DNA from: Apiospora phragmitis
Taxonomy: Eukaryota; Ascomycota; Sordariomycetes; Amphisphaeriales; Apiosporaceae
Direction of reading: 5' to 3'
NCBI GenBank assembly: GCA_038363925.1
Contig: JAQQWL010000011.1
Location: 3,224,001 to 3,288,000 of the forward strand
Length of the DNA stretch: 64,000 bases
Positions 28,043 to 38,872 of this stretch are shown piece after piece. The position numbers and the translations under genes were made by a program. Within the stretch, counting starts at the first letter, position 1; each line of letters begins with the position of its first letter. Under the pieces are notes generated by a model. It had not been told where the DNA came from and made no database searches. It saw nothing but the letters and a program-made list of their open reading frames with translations.

Positions 28043-28551
28043 AGTCGGTAAATACTGAAAAATAGAGGCATCGTGTTTCGGGGGTTCACAAGCAATATAT
28101 CAATGTAATATATTCTGCCAAATTAGACGGTGGAATACAGGGGCCTTTACGGACCTTGAATAGAGCCTTACGAAATCAATGCATCTGGAAGATACCAATA
28201 TGCTGGCAGTGAAAACTGTATAGAGTTGTTTGCTTAGGTTGCGATGAACTGATTCTTATCTTAAAAAATGCTAACTCAAAACAGAACGCACGACTCTTGG
28301 AGTCCACCCCAATCTTCTCGGAGAAGAACAGGGGGATGTTGAGCATGTTGAGCTCGGCCACAGCCCTCCCGACCGCCCAGGAGTACTCGAGCGTCTTATG
28401 GAGGCGCACAAGCAATTCGCTGCTAACAGTTTGTCTTACTGTATCATCATGTGCCTTCAACTATAACCAACGGACAACTACCATGAGCAACGTTGGCAGG
28501 TCGTCGGTCTCAGGTTTGACTCATTACTAAGGGGCAGTCTCTCCGGACCAA
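28043..28551. other. Intergenic with a coding-like stretch
   Basis: 3' flank between convergent CCT4 and the SDR. At 28291-28428 the minus strand reads a codon-biased stretch (SELLVRLHKTLEYSWAVGRA, then VAELNMLNIPLFFSEKIGVD) rich in CTC, AAG, TTC and GAG codons. It has no start, no stop-to-stop gene context and no family I recognise. It may be a remnant exon. Confidence 0.4.
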
Positions 28552-29381
28552 TTACCAAGGGGTGGCCTTTCCAGAGTAGAGCACCAGCTTCCCGCCGTGC
28601 TTCTCCTTAGTGGTCCCGCCGAGCACCTTGAACATGCCGTTACAATACTCCTCCAGCCCGATCATGAGCTTGGCCTGCGTTTCCGCGTCGACATGGAACG
28701 CGTCGGCGCCGACGTCCACGAGCTCAGTATGGACCCAGCCAGAGCCCAGCGCCATCGAGTTCAGCCAGGCTCTTCCATGTTGATCTTGAGTGTGTACTAG
28801 GCTAATGCACCCTTGGATGGGCCATACACAGCATTGGGGAAGGGCAAAGGGAGCTAGGTAGGTAGGACAGACCCATTGGTCAGTTTCTGCACGTATCGCT
28901 ACTGAAGACTCTGGCCCATCATGGACTCACGCTAGACTGCCGGCGGTGCTGCCCATGTTGGCGAGGACGGGCTCTCGCCGGGACTTTTTCAACAGGTCCC
29001 GCGTGGCCTGGTACAGAGATACGTAGCCGTAGACGTCGGGTCTCAGATAAATCTCGAGGTCTTTCTCCTGGAGAGCGGCCACGGTGGGGAAGGTGTAGGC
29101 TACACGCCGGCATTAGCGATCACGATGTCGAGGTGGTCGACGCTCTGGGCCTCGATCGTCTTGACAGCATCGAAAGCGTCTTGCCAAACGGTAGCGCCGA
29201 GCTTGATGAAGATCAGCTTACTTCCGTCGGCCTTAGGCACGCTGCTCAGCTCCTTCGATGTCGAGTGATCTGGGTTACGGTTGGCCGCAATGATAGTATG
29301 GTTGGGTAGACTGAGGAAGCGCTCGAGCATGCCCTTACCAAGGCCGCGGTTGGCGCCGGTAATCAGTACGATGGTAGGCAT
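28552..29381 (-). pseudogene. Short-chain dehydrogenase, ketoreductase-like, disrupted
   Basis: Classical SDR of the group containing norsolorinic-acid ketoreductase-like fungal proteins, an NAD(P)H-dependent carbonyl reductase fold. Exon 1 is 28931-29381 and exon 2 is 28552-28853. Visible motifs: LITGANRGLGKG (cofactor), NAG, STAG with the catalytic Ser region, and YGPSK (catalytic Tyr/Lys). Four lesions occur. A missing G after NAGV (about 29100), a missing T at the start of exon 2 (TTT, about 28846) and a missing base before the TGG of EEPWLNSM (about 28768) are homopolymer-type; adding the three bases gives 756 nt (251 aa). The fourth is a TAG at 28797-28799 where relatives have Trp (LAWYTLK), a true nonsense change. 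Either a pseudogene or, if that one base is wrong, an intact enzyme. Confidence 0.75.
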
Positions 29382-30718
29382 GGCAACGGTATTGATATCA
29401 GATCTGATTGGGGTATATATCTTGGTCTTTCCAGATGCAACAGAGACTGGATGGGGGATCAAGCCATGTTGTTGGCTGGTTAAGATCAGGCGAATCACTC
29501 GTCATTTCTCGTTCTTGGGAACGATACCGAACAAGTCTATGCTAGAACTAAAAAGTACGTTTCTATGTTAATCGATAGTGCCAATTTTACCCAATCTTTA
29601 GGGGTTTGATTGTATTCAACCTATAAGGAGTAGTTGGGAAACCTCTGACATTGTTCACCTGAAGATCCGAAGTAAGAAGGTCAACAACGGGTCGCTTTAC
29701 ATCGTCTCGACTCTGGGTATGTTAAAGCGAGACTCTACATGGTCAGCTTCATTCCTCATACACAAAGAGACTTTCTATTCCGGACATTTAATGAGATTTC
29801 TCGTACCCAGACTGTTACATCATCAAGGGACGGCATTATATGGTTCTATCAAGCATTGTAAAGAGAATCTTAGAAAGTGAGAATATCGTAGGCCAATCTG
29901 TGAGGAAAGATTCTCGGCCAAGGACTGGGTATTTACCTTATTGGGATGGGCCCCACGTGAATGTTGCGAAATAACGTGGGTTACAATTTTGCTGCATTAT
30001 CCTGGCTTGAAGTTATAGTAGTTTAGTTTGACCCAGTTGGAGTATGTCACCCTCGACCCTGCCTGGTTATTCTGCTGCTATAGCCACGTACAACCTACGG
30101 AAAGCGGCATGGCTTATGCTTATCTATGTCCAGTTTAGGAAGCCCCATCCAAGTATGTAACATGTATGGGACGTTATTTCGCAACATTCACGTGGGGCCC
30201 ATCCCAATAGGGGTATGCAACCGTCCTTCTTATAGCACCACATCAAAGCTATAAAGTCGAGATTGTCATTTTACGAGAAGCAAGTTCAACCGGTACGACT
30301 GTGAATAGTCTTTATATCGAGCGGCAGGGCATTTATAGGGAACGAACAAGTGAAGTAATAACTGGGATGCATTTTGAAACTTCCTAAAATATCGAAACAT
30401 GGAGGTGCCTGCCGTCGGAACCTAGCAAGTAGGTGAATCAACATCCCTGGCGTATCGGGCTGCCCCTACTGAATTCTCAGGCACTCGACTAAGGCTGGAT
30501 GCCAGCAGCAGAAAGGAACGCTACACTCAAGGTGAGACTCGGACTTATATTACGAAACGAGGAATATATACAGGTAATTAAATGTACTACTAACTTTCAT
30601 GTATTCCGGAGCAACGTATATCTACAATATGATATACAGACGTCGCTTATGACCGGTATGTACTTCGTGCTTGATGCCGCTGGATCAACCAGCAGGCGAA
30701 TCACGGTAGGATGCGTCT
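29382..30718. other. Intergenic containing a MITE
   Basis: No gene. A 278-bp inverted-repeat element is annotated separately at 29936-30213. Confidence 0.7.
29936..30213. mobile_element. MITE with perfect 38-bp inverted repeats
   Basis: Left arm 29940-29977 and right arm 30171-30208 are exact reverse complements over 38 bases; both contain GGGATGGGCCCCACGTGAAT. Outward the match continues imperfectly to CC.../...GG ends flanked by TA on both sides (29934-29935 and 30214-30215), as expected for a Tc1/mariner-type target duplication. The interior of about 190 bp has no coding frame. A short non-autonomous element mobilised in trans is the simplest reading. I see no second copy in the window. 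Confidence 0.85.
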
Positions 30719-31561
30719 CTAGCGAGCATGGAACGTAGCCTGCATTGGGGACGGTGTCGACGGATCTCTGCGCTCGTCCTCATAGTCACTGCCGCATTCG
30801 GACACACCATTGCTGTCCCGCCGGATCGGCTTTCGGAGGGGTTGCGGTGCCCTCTGTGGGGCCGCATGCCGGCGGATCATCAGTCGGGCGGGCGGTGCCG
30901 CCTGCGGTGGCATCCTCTGTGTCGTCGTCATCGTTTGTTGTCGCATATGCCGGCCGAAAGACGGCGGCTCATGTCGCGGAACTGACGACATCTGCGGCGG
31001 CGGATGCTGCTGCTGCCTGCGCTGGCTGTTGTGATGGTAGGATGGCGGTGTTGGGAACACCACCGTGGCGCTCATGGGCTGGGCCGCTACGTAGCCCCTT
31101 TGTACTTGTGGCCTGTACGAGGCCTCATGGACGGAAGGCATATCTCGGGCGACGGGGTGGCCCCGGGGGGCGTCGCGGGTGCGGCGACCTTGCGGGTAGT
31201 ACGCCGGCTGGACCGGCGGCGGCTGGCGTCGGCGCGTGTCGTACGTTCCCATCCCTGGCATCGCTGCGACGCCGTGCATGAGGCTAGGCTCGATGATGGA
31301 GTCACAGCTGGAGCTGTTGTTGAGACGATTCGCGCCACGAGAAGAAGAATAACTATGTCCGTACCGGCTGTGATTTCTTGCAGCCCGGGATGCTGCTTGC
31401 TTTGCCTTGCAGTCAGGGCAGTACTCGGGCGCCGTTATGTTCGCTTCTATGCCACGGCACCCTCCGCCGCCGCCGAAGCAGCAACTCGCCTCTTCGTACT
31501 TGGCTGCACACTCCTCGGTATACGGAGCATGACTGCAAACGTGATAGACTCTTTTGCACAT
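30719..31561 (-). CDS. Hypothetical Cys/His-containing basic protein
   Basis: Single exon, 280 aa. I start it at MCKRVYHVCSHAPYTEEC because the codons upstream look like leader. The first 60 residues hold Cys pairs (CKRVYHVC, CCFGGGGGC, EYCPDC) that could bind metal. The rest is low-complexity: Gln/Pro/His-rich (QRRQQQHPPPQMSS), many Arg and Met, ending with an acidic GSDYEDERRD patch. Such proteins with a small N-terminal Cys motif are common in moulds and uncharacterised. Frame intact. Function unknown. Confidence 0.6.
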   Translation of the reverse strand: MCKRVYHVCSHAPYTEECAAKYEEASCCFGGGGGCRGIEANITAPEYCPDCKAKQAASRAARNHSRYGHSYSSSRGANRLNNSSSCDSIIEPSLMHGVAAMPGMGTYDTRRRQPPPVQPAYYPQGRRTRDAPRGHPVARDMPSVHEASYRPQVQRGYVAAQPMSATVVFPTPPSYHHNSQRRQQQHPPPQMSSVPRHEPPSFGRHMRQQTMTTTQRMPPQAAPPARLMIRRHAAPQRAPQPLRKPIRRDSNGVSECGSDYEDERRDPSTPSPMQATFHAR

Positions 31562-32564
31562 TGCGTGATGATGAAGTCCCGGGTTCGGGTTCGGGATAGA
31601 AGTGAAAAGGAGGTGGTAAATGTAGACAGAGGGCCTGTAGTATAGAAGGATATCGTAATGAACTGTGCCTGACAGGTATAGAAATAATTCGAAGAAGGGA
31701 AGGAGAGAAAAAGAAGGCAAACGATATATCTGCTCTCGCAGACGTAAAAAGGAGCGTAAGGTTCGTGTATGTGTCGGTTTTGATCTATCACCACCATATG
31801 TTAACAAGCTTTAGAGACTGGGGGGTGCTTCGTTATATCCACCAGGGGCATTATTGGGCAAAAACAAAGGGGTGATTCGAACTGCTACTTAGCCTTTGCT
31901 TTATCAAAGGAGACAAAGACTTCTGGATCTCAAAGGCGGCGGCTTCTATAGAGATTCCGTCGCTGATAGGACCGAGTACCCTCAACCAGAAGCATTACAT
32001 CCCACATACTAGGTTTGCCTCTGAATTCTGCTTCTCCTGGCATACTCGGATCGTTTGGGACTATAGAACTCGTATGATGTCTTACTGGGACTGGAACAAT
32101 ACTTTAAGTACTTTTCGAGTCGTCACGACATGCGCGTCACAAAGGGCTGGCGAGCAAACGTTATGCACAACATTTATCAGACCATAAGCTTAGATTATCT
32201 CCATGTCTGGCCGTAAGTTCTAGAGATGGGTTTCCCTGAAAATGAGTTTTGCGTGGATCGTAGATCCAGGCCACGGCTTGAGCCTGCTCAAAGGGACGCT
32301 AGACCAAGCAAGATCCGAAATTAGAAGAGCATAAGGCCCTATTGTCATGGACCCTGAAAGGCTCCTTTGGCCATATTCACTCATACTGTGCAGTTCCCAT
32401 ATCCTTTGATTGAAAGGGCTTTCAACATAAAGATAATATTATCTCCCGCACCCTTGCGTGACCAGGACAAGAGAAAAGAAGGGCATGGGTGGCTTCATTC
32501 CAATTTTGAAAACCGCAATACAATTCCGTTCTTTCCTTTCCTTACTACTATAATACAATATAAT
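31562..32564. other. Intergenic, divergent promoters
   Basis: Between two divergent hypothetical genes; no gene or RNA recognised. Confidence 0.6.
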
Positions 32565-34753
32565 ATGCAATTTCAATGGGACCCGAGGACGTGGAGCAAG
32601 ATCCGCCGGGGACTGACATTCTCGTTTTTCATTATAACATTGCGCCTCCTGGTCCTGTGGGTATGGGTACTCAGGCCCAGGTGGCAGAGGGGGACAATCA
32701 TCACCCTGACGACTGGTTCATCTGGGGTGACGACCACTGATGTTGACGAGGTAAGTGACCCAGGTGTTCCGAAAATACAAGAGGCAAGCCGTCCTCCAAC
32801 TCCGACGCCTTTGAGTCCCGAACAGAGGAGAACGCTAGACTGGGTGCGTCGCGGGTCTCACGATGACTCCTTGTATACCTTCGATTACACCCAGGATGTT
32901 CATCGTCTCGAAGCCGCAGTTCGACACAGACCGCAGAGCGAGGGGTCAGAGCCGAGGGAAGTTGAGACAGAGGAAGTCGCCGATCAGGACACCGATTTTA
33001 CCCCCGATAGCAACGATGGCGAGATTGAATCGCCACCTCAGCTTGATCTTCCTGTGGAAGACAATACAGAAGATGTTATAGAAACAAACCCAGAGGAGGT
33101 CCCAGACGAAGGCATATCATCGGAAGCGGAGAGGGAGGAGGTAGAGCCAGCCACTATCGAGAGACCGACTACTAGCCTGAGCTTTCACCCTGAGGACAAC
33201 CGGTCCGAGGATGACGACGAGGAAGTCGCTGTAACGAACCCGATGATCGATATCAGCAAGGAGTATGAACTGCCGCTGCCTGACACCGAAGAAGGAAAAG
33301 AAGAAGAAGAAGTAATGGAAGATGCCCCTGAAAAAGAAACAGCGGAAGAGAATGTAGAGATCATCCCGGTCCTTGAGAGAGCAACCGAAAAGCGTCCCCA
33401 TCGGCACCGCCGGGGAACACTCTCCCCGGAAAAGCGTCAAGAGCTGACGGATCTGAAATCCAAACTGGAGTTTCTACAGGCACTGAGAAAAAGGGGAAAG
33501 CAACCCGGGAAACACTCTCTCCGGAAAAGCGTCAAGAGCTGACTGATCTGAAATCCAAACTGGAGCTTCTGCAGGCACTGAGAAAAAGGGGGAGCAACCC
33601 CGGGTTGTGGCTTCCTCTTCAACCATCACCGCCGCGCCACAGCAGCAGGAGGAGGCTACAGACGGCGATGACTCTGCCACCGGCGAGCTACCAGAGATGT
33701 CAGAGCAGAAGCGTGCCGAGTTCGTCGATTTGCGCAGTAAGCTCAGGCTCTATGCGGAAATGCTAGGGCTAGAAGAGGCCGCCCAGTCAACGGCAGCAGG
33801 GCCATCCATCCCCGCGACAATCTCAGAGGAGGAAGAAGAGGGGGGAAGGAGAGAAGGACGAGCCGTATTCCAATGAGTCGGACCAAAGCTCACCGACACA
33901 GTCTCATGAGCCCACGGACTCGGACCCCGACACGGGCGACGATGAAATACCACCTCTGCCAACCGAGGAGTCACCACAGGAGGCCTATGGCGACGATGAG
34001 GACGAAGGTCTAGTCGACCCCTTCTCCAGCGAGGCGACCGAGGCCTTCAACTTCATCAAGTCCTGGCTGCTGCTGCCCGAAGAGCTCAGTGCGCTCGAGG
34101 TGTTCTACCAGGTCGCGAACCTGCGCGACGCTCTGACATTCATCCCCCTGTGGGTACCAACGAAGCACAGCATGGTGCGGGGCGACGAGCCTCTGCTCTT
34201 TCGCACCCAGCCCGTGTCCTACGACATCAACAAGCACTTCGTCGAGCATCTGCGCTCGCTGCGGTGGCGCGAGCTGCTGCAGGCCACGGACGCGCTCGTC
34301 GGGGCCGCGGACCGGGCGTGGCTCGAGAGCTTCCTGCGCGAGATGGTGGCGCCCGCCCTCGTCGCGGGTGCCGCGCGGGAGCACCACGGACCGGGCAAAG
34401 GGGAATACCAGCGAGGACGGCGGAGCGCGCTGCACCAGGTCGAGGCGGCCGAGCCACTGCGGCCGCACGAGGAGGAGGCCGTCCGCGCCACGAACCGGAC
34501 CCTCTGGACGCGGCACGCGCACGAGGCCGCGACGGCGACGGTGCAGGCCATCTACGACAATACCGGGGACCGCGCCATGTGGATCGACAGCCGGGCGGGC
34601 GAGGTCCAAGGCGAGCTCGAGGAGATGGGGCGGAGCGTCCTGCGCCTACTGTACGACCTTACGAGCCTCGAGTCGAACGTGGGTTCCGCGGTCGAGGCCC
34701 ACGGACAAGAGTACGCGCATATGGCTAGGAGGATACAACAGGGTTTACCGTGA
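32565..34753 (+). CDS. Hypothetical acidic membrane-anchored repeat protein
   Basis: Family not recognised. The N-terminus has one likely transmembrane or signal-anchor helix (GLTFSFFIITLRLLVLWVWV). A long Glu/Asp-rich region follows, then a duplicated 32-residue unit (LSPEKRQELTDLKSKLEFLQ and its copy) and a third diverged copy (MSEQKRAEFVDLRSKLRLYA), all with helix/coiled-coil character. The C-terminal 250 residues (from FSSEATEAFNFIKSWLLLPE) look like an alpha-helical globular domain. Three indels break the frame: one base missing near 33510, G5 at about 33588-33592 that should be six, and G6 at about 33840-33845 that should be five. The net correction turns 2189 nt into 2190 (729 aa). Start chosen at MQFQWDPRTW because the longer upstream frame looks untranslated. 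Confidence 0.6.
33417..33606 (+). repeat. Tandem 96-bp coding repeat (two copies)
   Basis: Copies begin at 33417 and 33512 and are nearly identical in nucleotides (a handful of differences). The second copy starts one base early because of the homopolymer deletion, so the true unit is 96 bp, 32 codons. A third, much older copy is visible only at protein level near 33697-33770. Confidence 0.85.
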
Positions 34754-34983
34754 GAAAGCAGCTGCAGTGGGTGGAGTAAAGCCCTGACTTTGTTTGATTT
34801 GCGCTGTCTATTCCGTATATATGCTCTATATTATATCAGTAAATTCCAAGAGAGAGTGTTCACTTCATACATGGCGTGTCCGCATCGCCCCCTTTTTTCC
34901 TAGTAGTGACACGGGGTGATAGTATGGGGGGTGGAGGAACATACATGAAGGTGATGATAAACGCAACGAATATCGTTTGATGA

Positions 34984-36705
34984 TTAGATACTAATTGTAC
35001 TGGTTTGTTGGACAGAGGCCGAACCTCTGTTATATATATACGACTTCTTTAATATGCCCTGTAAGCCGAGAGAGATGGGTCTCTCGGGACGAATGGGACC
35101 GAGGGTCAGGGGCCCCGCACTGCGCCGCGCCGCCCGCGTCGTCGGCATGATGTTCAACCCCATGGGGAACGTGTTCCGAAATGCCGGGTGCACGTTGCTC
35201 AGCCGGCCTAGTTCCAAGTCGTCCTGCGCGTACTTGAAAGACCCCTCGGAGTCGGCGTGGTGCAGGGGCCGCGAGCTGTCCCCCGTCCACCCCCTGCTGC
35301 CGCGGCTGTCCGAGCCTGCGGGCGGGAAACCGCCCCGGCCGGGAGCGTTGCTGCTGCTGCTCGACTGCTGTGTTTTTCGCACAATATAAGCCGATGCCAT
35401 GCGGATCAGCGGCTGCAGCGTAGGCAAGCACGCGCACATTATCGCTACGCCCACCTCGACCGCGCTCCATATCGCCGTACTGACCACGACTGACAGAGAG
35501 TTAGAATGATATACTCTGTAGAGCAAAAGCGGGAAAGACAAAATTGGCTCACCCGTTGTATCCGATCCGGGTTCCGTATTGACGAGCTCGGCAACGAATT
35601 TGAGGCGGATGATGCTGACGACGGTCACACTGTGGCATGGTAAGTTTTCTTTCATCTAGTCGACATGTAACAAACTCGATCCCTACTTACAATCCGCCAA
35701 GCAGGAACATGCCGCACACCGCCGCTTTCTGCCAGTCGACTATCTGAAGGCGGTGGACTTCTCGTATTGGAAGCGAGAGTATGATTACATCTATGACGAT
35801 CTATTGTTGTGTGAGCAATGTGAAATCCTGTAGCCCTGTGGGCAATGGCGCTGAGAAAACCTACATGAGGAACTGTACGAAGAGCGTTTCATTAGCGCAC
35901 CGAGAATGATATAACAGGAGTATAGGAACGTCCGGAACTTACCAGCAAGGCCTGTGTAGTAGCTGTAGTGGTCCACACAATGGCCTTCTGCAGTGGCTCC
36001 CCATGAGCGAGGGATTGGATCACACTGGAAAAATACCACCAGCACCACTGAAAGGTACCAGAGCATTGCCACTATCGCGAGACTAACGACCGCTCTTCTC
36101 ATGAACTTGGTTGGAAAGAGCCGGTCGTACATGGCCAATATTGAGAGCTTGACGGCTGTTATCGTCGCGCCATATGTTATCTCACTGATAAATGTCCACT
36201 ATAACCAGGTCAATACTCATATGAAGCTGCATGACAAGTTTTATACAGGGTCCTACCAGTTGGATGATCTGCAACGAGCCAGGCTTTGTTATCATCACGA
36301 CCAAAAGGTGCTTCCCCTAGACCGTGTCGTGATACTAATAATGGGTCTGGTCAGTTCTGTCGTTCGATTTGTGAGCGAATCCTCCTCCCCGGCAGGCGAT
36401 GCTCACATATGAACGTGGTTGTAAGATACACCATGGCGGGTATCTGTACTCGGTGGTCAGTATCTTCCTCCGATAGCAGCCCGTTCCGAGCAGTATTCGA
36501 GAGAACATACCAAGGCGGCAAGGATGATCCAGTCGTCCAGACCGAGACGAGCCTTCCTCGTGGCGCGAGCTGCCAGACGCAACAGGACGAAGCCACCTGA
36601 TAACGCCATCATCGCCGCGGCCACCCGTTCGGCGACCGGGCCCTGGTTGAAGCTGACAAAATCGGCGGGTAGATCATCCAGCCTCTTTTTGGTGGTGTTT
36701 GCCAT
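34984..36705 (-). CDS. Rhodopsin-like (Pth11/SAT4-type) integral membrane protein
   Basis: Seven-helix membrane protein of the fungal rhodopsin-domain family that includes Pth11-like receptors. Exons I can place: 36511-36705, about 36407-36443, 36257-36316, 35943-36198, 35865-35872 (8 nt), 35691-35800, 35553-35629 and 34984-35489. From 35943-36198 onward they total 957 nt, divisible by three only if the 8-nt exon is used. Motifs: RLGLDDWIILAAL, GKHLLVV, FISEITYGATITAVKLSILA, FFQCDPIPRSW, VIDVIILSLPIREVHRLQ, DWQKAAVCGMFLLGG, and WSAVEVGVAIMCACLPTLQP. The last is the usual WS-x-E-x-x-x-x-x-x-C-x-C-LP signature. The cytosolic tail is Ser/Arg/Gly-rich. The phase between exons 2 and 3 is off by one, so that junction is uncertain or carries an indel. 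Confidence 0.82.
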
Positions 36706-38261
36706 CGCTATACTGCACTGTATACTGCTGATCGAGTTCCTGGTAGGTCGCAGGGGAGAGGCGATGAGAGCGGGGGAGGGAGACTAGGAGGAGTTCCTCT
36801 TCAGGGTAGTACCGGCGCCCATCCAGGCCTTAAGAGACTCAGGGAGCGCGACCTGTTTGCTTTTGCCATGACGACAGGCGGGCCCAGGTCGCGAACTCTT
36901 GGGGGTTCTCGATCTTGTATGCATAGCCCGCCAATGTTCCGAGGCGTTCTGTTAGGGTTCCATATAGTTCCAGTGCCCGGCATTCAGGGAGGGCAGGTCG
37001 AATTGGGCAATGGGATTGGCCCAGAACGAGGGAGAATATGCCGCTCCCACGCCATTGGCCAATGGCGGCGGTGCAAGTAAAACTCCGGGTGCATCGCTCG
37101 GATCCAGCAATTCTCCTACGCACACACACATTCCGAATGTTGCGCATGTCTTGTGTCTCGGGGCCCAGGCGGCCAGCAGAAGAAAAGTGACACTGGGTTG
37201 CGAAGCCGTGCTCCGGGGAAATCTCAGCTTGCAGGAAAACGTGGAACTGGCGCCATCCAGCTGCATGCGTCCATTGGCTCTTCACCTTCCACGGCGTTGC
37301 TGGACTGCTATCTGTGAGTGCTGTCTCCAACTCTATATCGTCGCGCGTCTTCCACTATCGAAAACCTACATATGATAAGCAATGAACACAATGAGACACA
37401 TATCAATATAAGTCCCCCATTTCAGCTCAGCCTCTCTCTGGCGCCTGTATAGTTGGCAGCTTTGAAGTTGGCTTGCGACACCACTGTTCTGGCACTATCG
37501 ATTGCCGAAAGTCAAGAGTAGATTTCGTAAGTAGAGGGCGCCGACGCAATATTCTGGTGATACGAAGAGATTTTTTCAGCGCTGATTTGGCCAAATTGGC
37601 TACTACCTACCTGTATATATGCCATCCCTTGACTAGAAGCGTGCTCTGAGGATTGCTTGTTGAAAGAAAGTACCGTATGACTGTGACCGAGCCTGTTCAA
37701 AGGTTCAGCATATTTATATGACCTAGGTTACCTACCTACTTAGGTATGAAGGTCGGGCGGGTAATGCGCCTGTGGTCCCAACAAGGGATCAAGCAAAGAA
37801 CTGCCTGTCGAAAGAATGTGGACAGAAGCTAATGCTGGCGACTGCAAACCGACCAGCTTGTGAGACAACGACATGCTTTTCAGATCGGATTTCGTTCGAA
37901 CAAGCCACTGACACAAACGAAGTTATTCTTAGCTAGCTCACTAAAATAGTTAATCAAGTTAATACAAAAAAGTATTGACACCGTGCGAAGCTTTTCCGGC
38001 CGAGAAATGCTCTTGATGAGTTCTCGCCCGTCGGAACATGCTATAGCATCCAAAGGCCGAGACAGCTTGGTAATCACTAGGTGCTGTGTTGCTTCTGCGG
38101 GTAGTGGAAGGGAGATAAAACATAGAGACCGGAGATGGAGAAGCAGATGGCGTCAAGTTTGTCTTTCATTATTAACTCAATCGCTTGGTAATACTCTGCG
38201 CTGGTCGACTATTTCCCTTGGCGACGATAAGAGCAATTCACCCAGCTCTCCCTTAGGTCGT
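36706..38261. other. Long intergenic region
   Basis: Upstream of the rhodopsin-like gene and 3' of RidA. Contains a 16-bp CCAAT palindrome (annotated) and a CCTAGG/TACCTACCTACTTAGGTA cluster at about 37721-37746. No gene accepted. Confidence 0.55.
37051..37066. promoter_or_regulatory. Perfect 16-bp palindrome with two opposed CCAAT boxes
   Basis: GCCATTGGCCAATGGC reads the same on both strands and carries CCAAT in both directions, followed by GGCGG. It lies 346 bp upstream of the rhodopsin-like start codon. CCAAT is the core site of the fungal Hap/CBC complex; binding here is an inference. Confidence 0.45.
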
Positions 38262-38872
38262 TTAAGGGAGGGCAATGCACTCGATCTCGACATCGGCGTT
38301 CTTGGGCAGCTGCTTTACGGCCACACAGCTGCGCGCCGGCTTGTGGACCATCCACTTCGCGTACTCCTCATTCATCGCGGCAAAGTCACTCATGTCGGCA
38401 AGGAAGATGTTGACCTTAACAATCTTCTCCATGGACGACCCGGCGGCGGTGAGGACGGCCTTCAGGTTCTGGAAGCAGAGGGCCGTCTTCTCGCCCACGG
38501 TGCCCTGGAGCATGTTGCCCGAGGCATCCAAGTGGATTTGACCAGAGCAGTAGATGGCCGTAGGGGTCTTGATGGCGTGGGACTGCAACAGCGAGGTTAG
38601 AAGCTATGCCCATCACAGCCAGTAAGTGATACCTACGTAGGGGCCGGCAGCTGTAACATGTTAGTCGATGATTGATCTGTTTCACGAGTGATTTGGAACT
38701 TACGCGGTGCTGCGTCCTTGGCAAAGACCTGGGTCATTTCAGCCATTGTGCGTCTTGGTGTTAGTGCTGGACGGAAGAGGGTGGCTTTTCTGGATATCTG
38801 GAAGAGGGAAGAAACACTTCGAGATGGCGACAAGATGGATCGGACTGGTGTGGCTCGGAGACTCAGTGACAT
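38262..38872 (-). CDS. RidA/YjgF-family enamine/imine deaminase
   Basis: RidA proteins hydrolyse reactive 2-aminoacrylate and related enamines released by PLP enzymes. The mitochondrial yeast member is Mmf1. Exons 38704-38872, 38637-38650 (14 nt) and 38262-38582 sum to 504 nt (167 aa). The N-terminal extension (MSLSLRATPVRSILSPSRSV) is Arg/Ser-rich without acids, a likely mitochondrial presequence; an internal MAEMTQVFAKDAAP could start a cytosolic form. Core motifs: PAGPYSHAIK, YCSGQI, and KPARSCVAVKQLPKNADVEI with the catalytic Arg, ending IECIALP. The 14-nt microexon supplies AGPY, which every family member needs, so it must be spliced in. Frame intact. Confidence 0.93.

Noticed and set aside
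31874..31882. GTTCGAATC-like tRNA T-loop on the minus strand
   Set aside because: Flanking bases do not form a five-pair T stem, and no anticodon or acceptor arms are found nearby.
34010..34609. 199-codon minus-strand frame
   Set aside because: Antisense to the C-terminal domain of the 32.6-kb gene.
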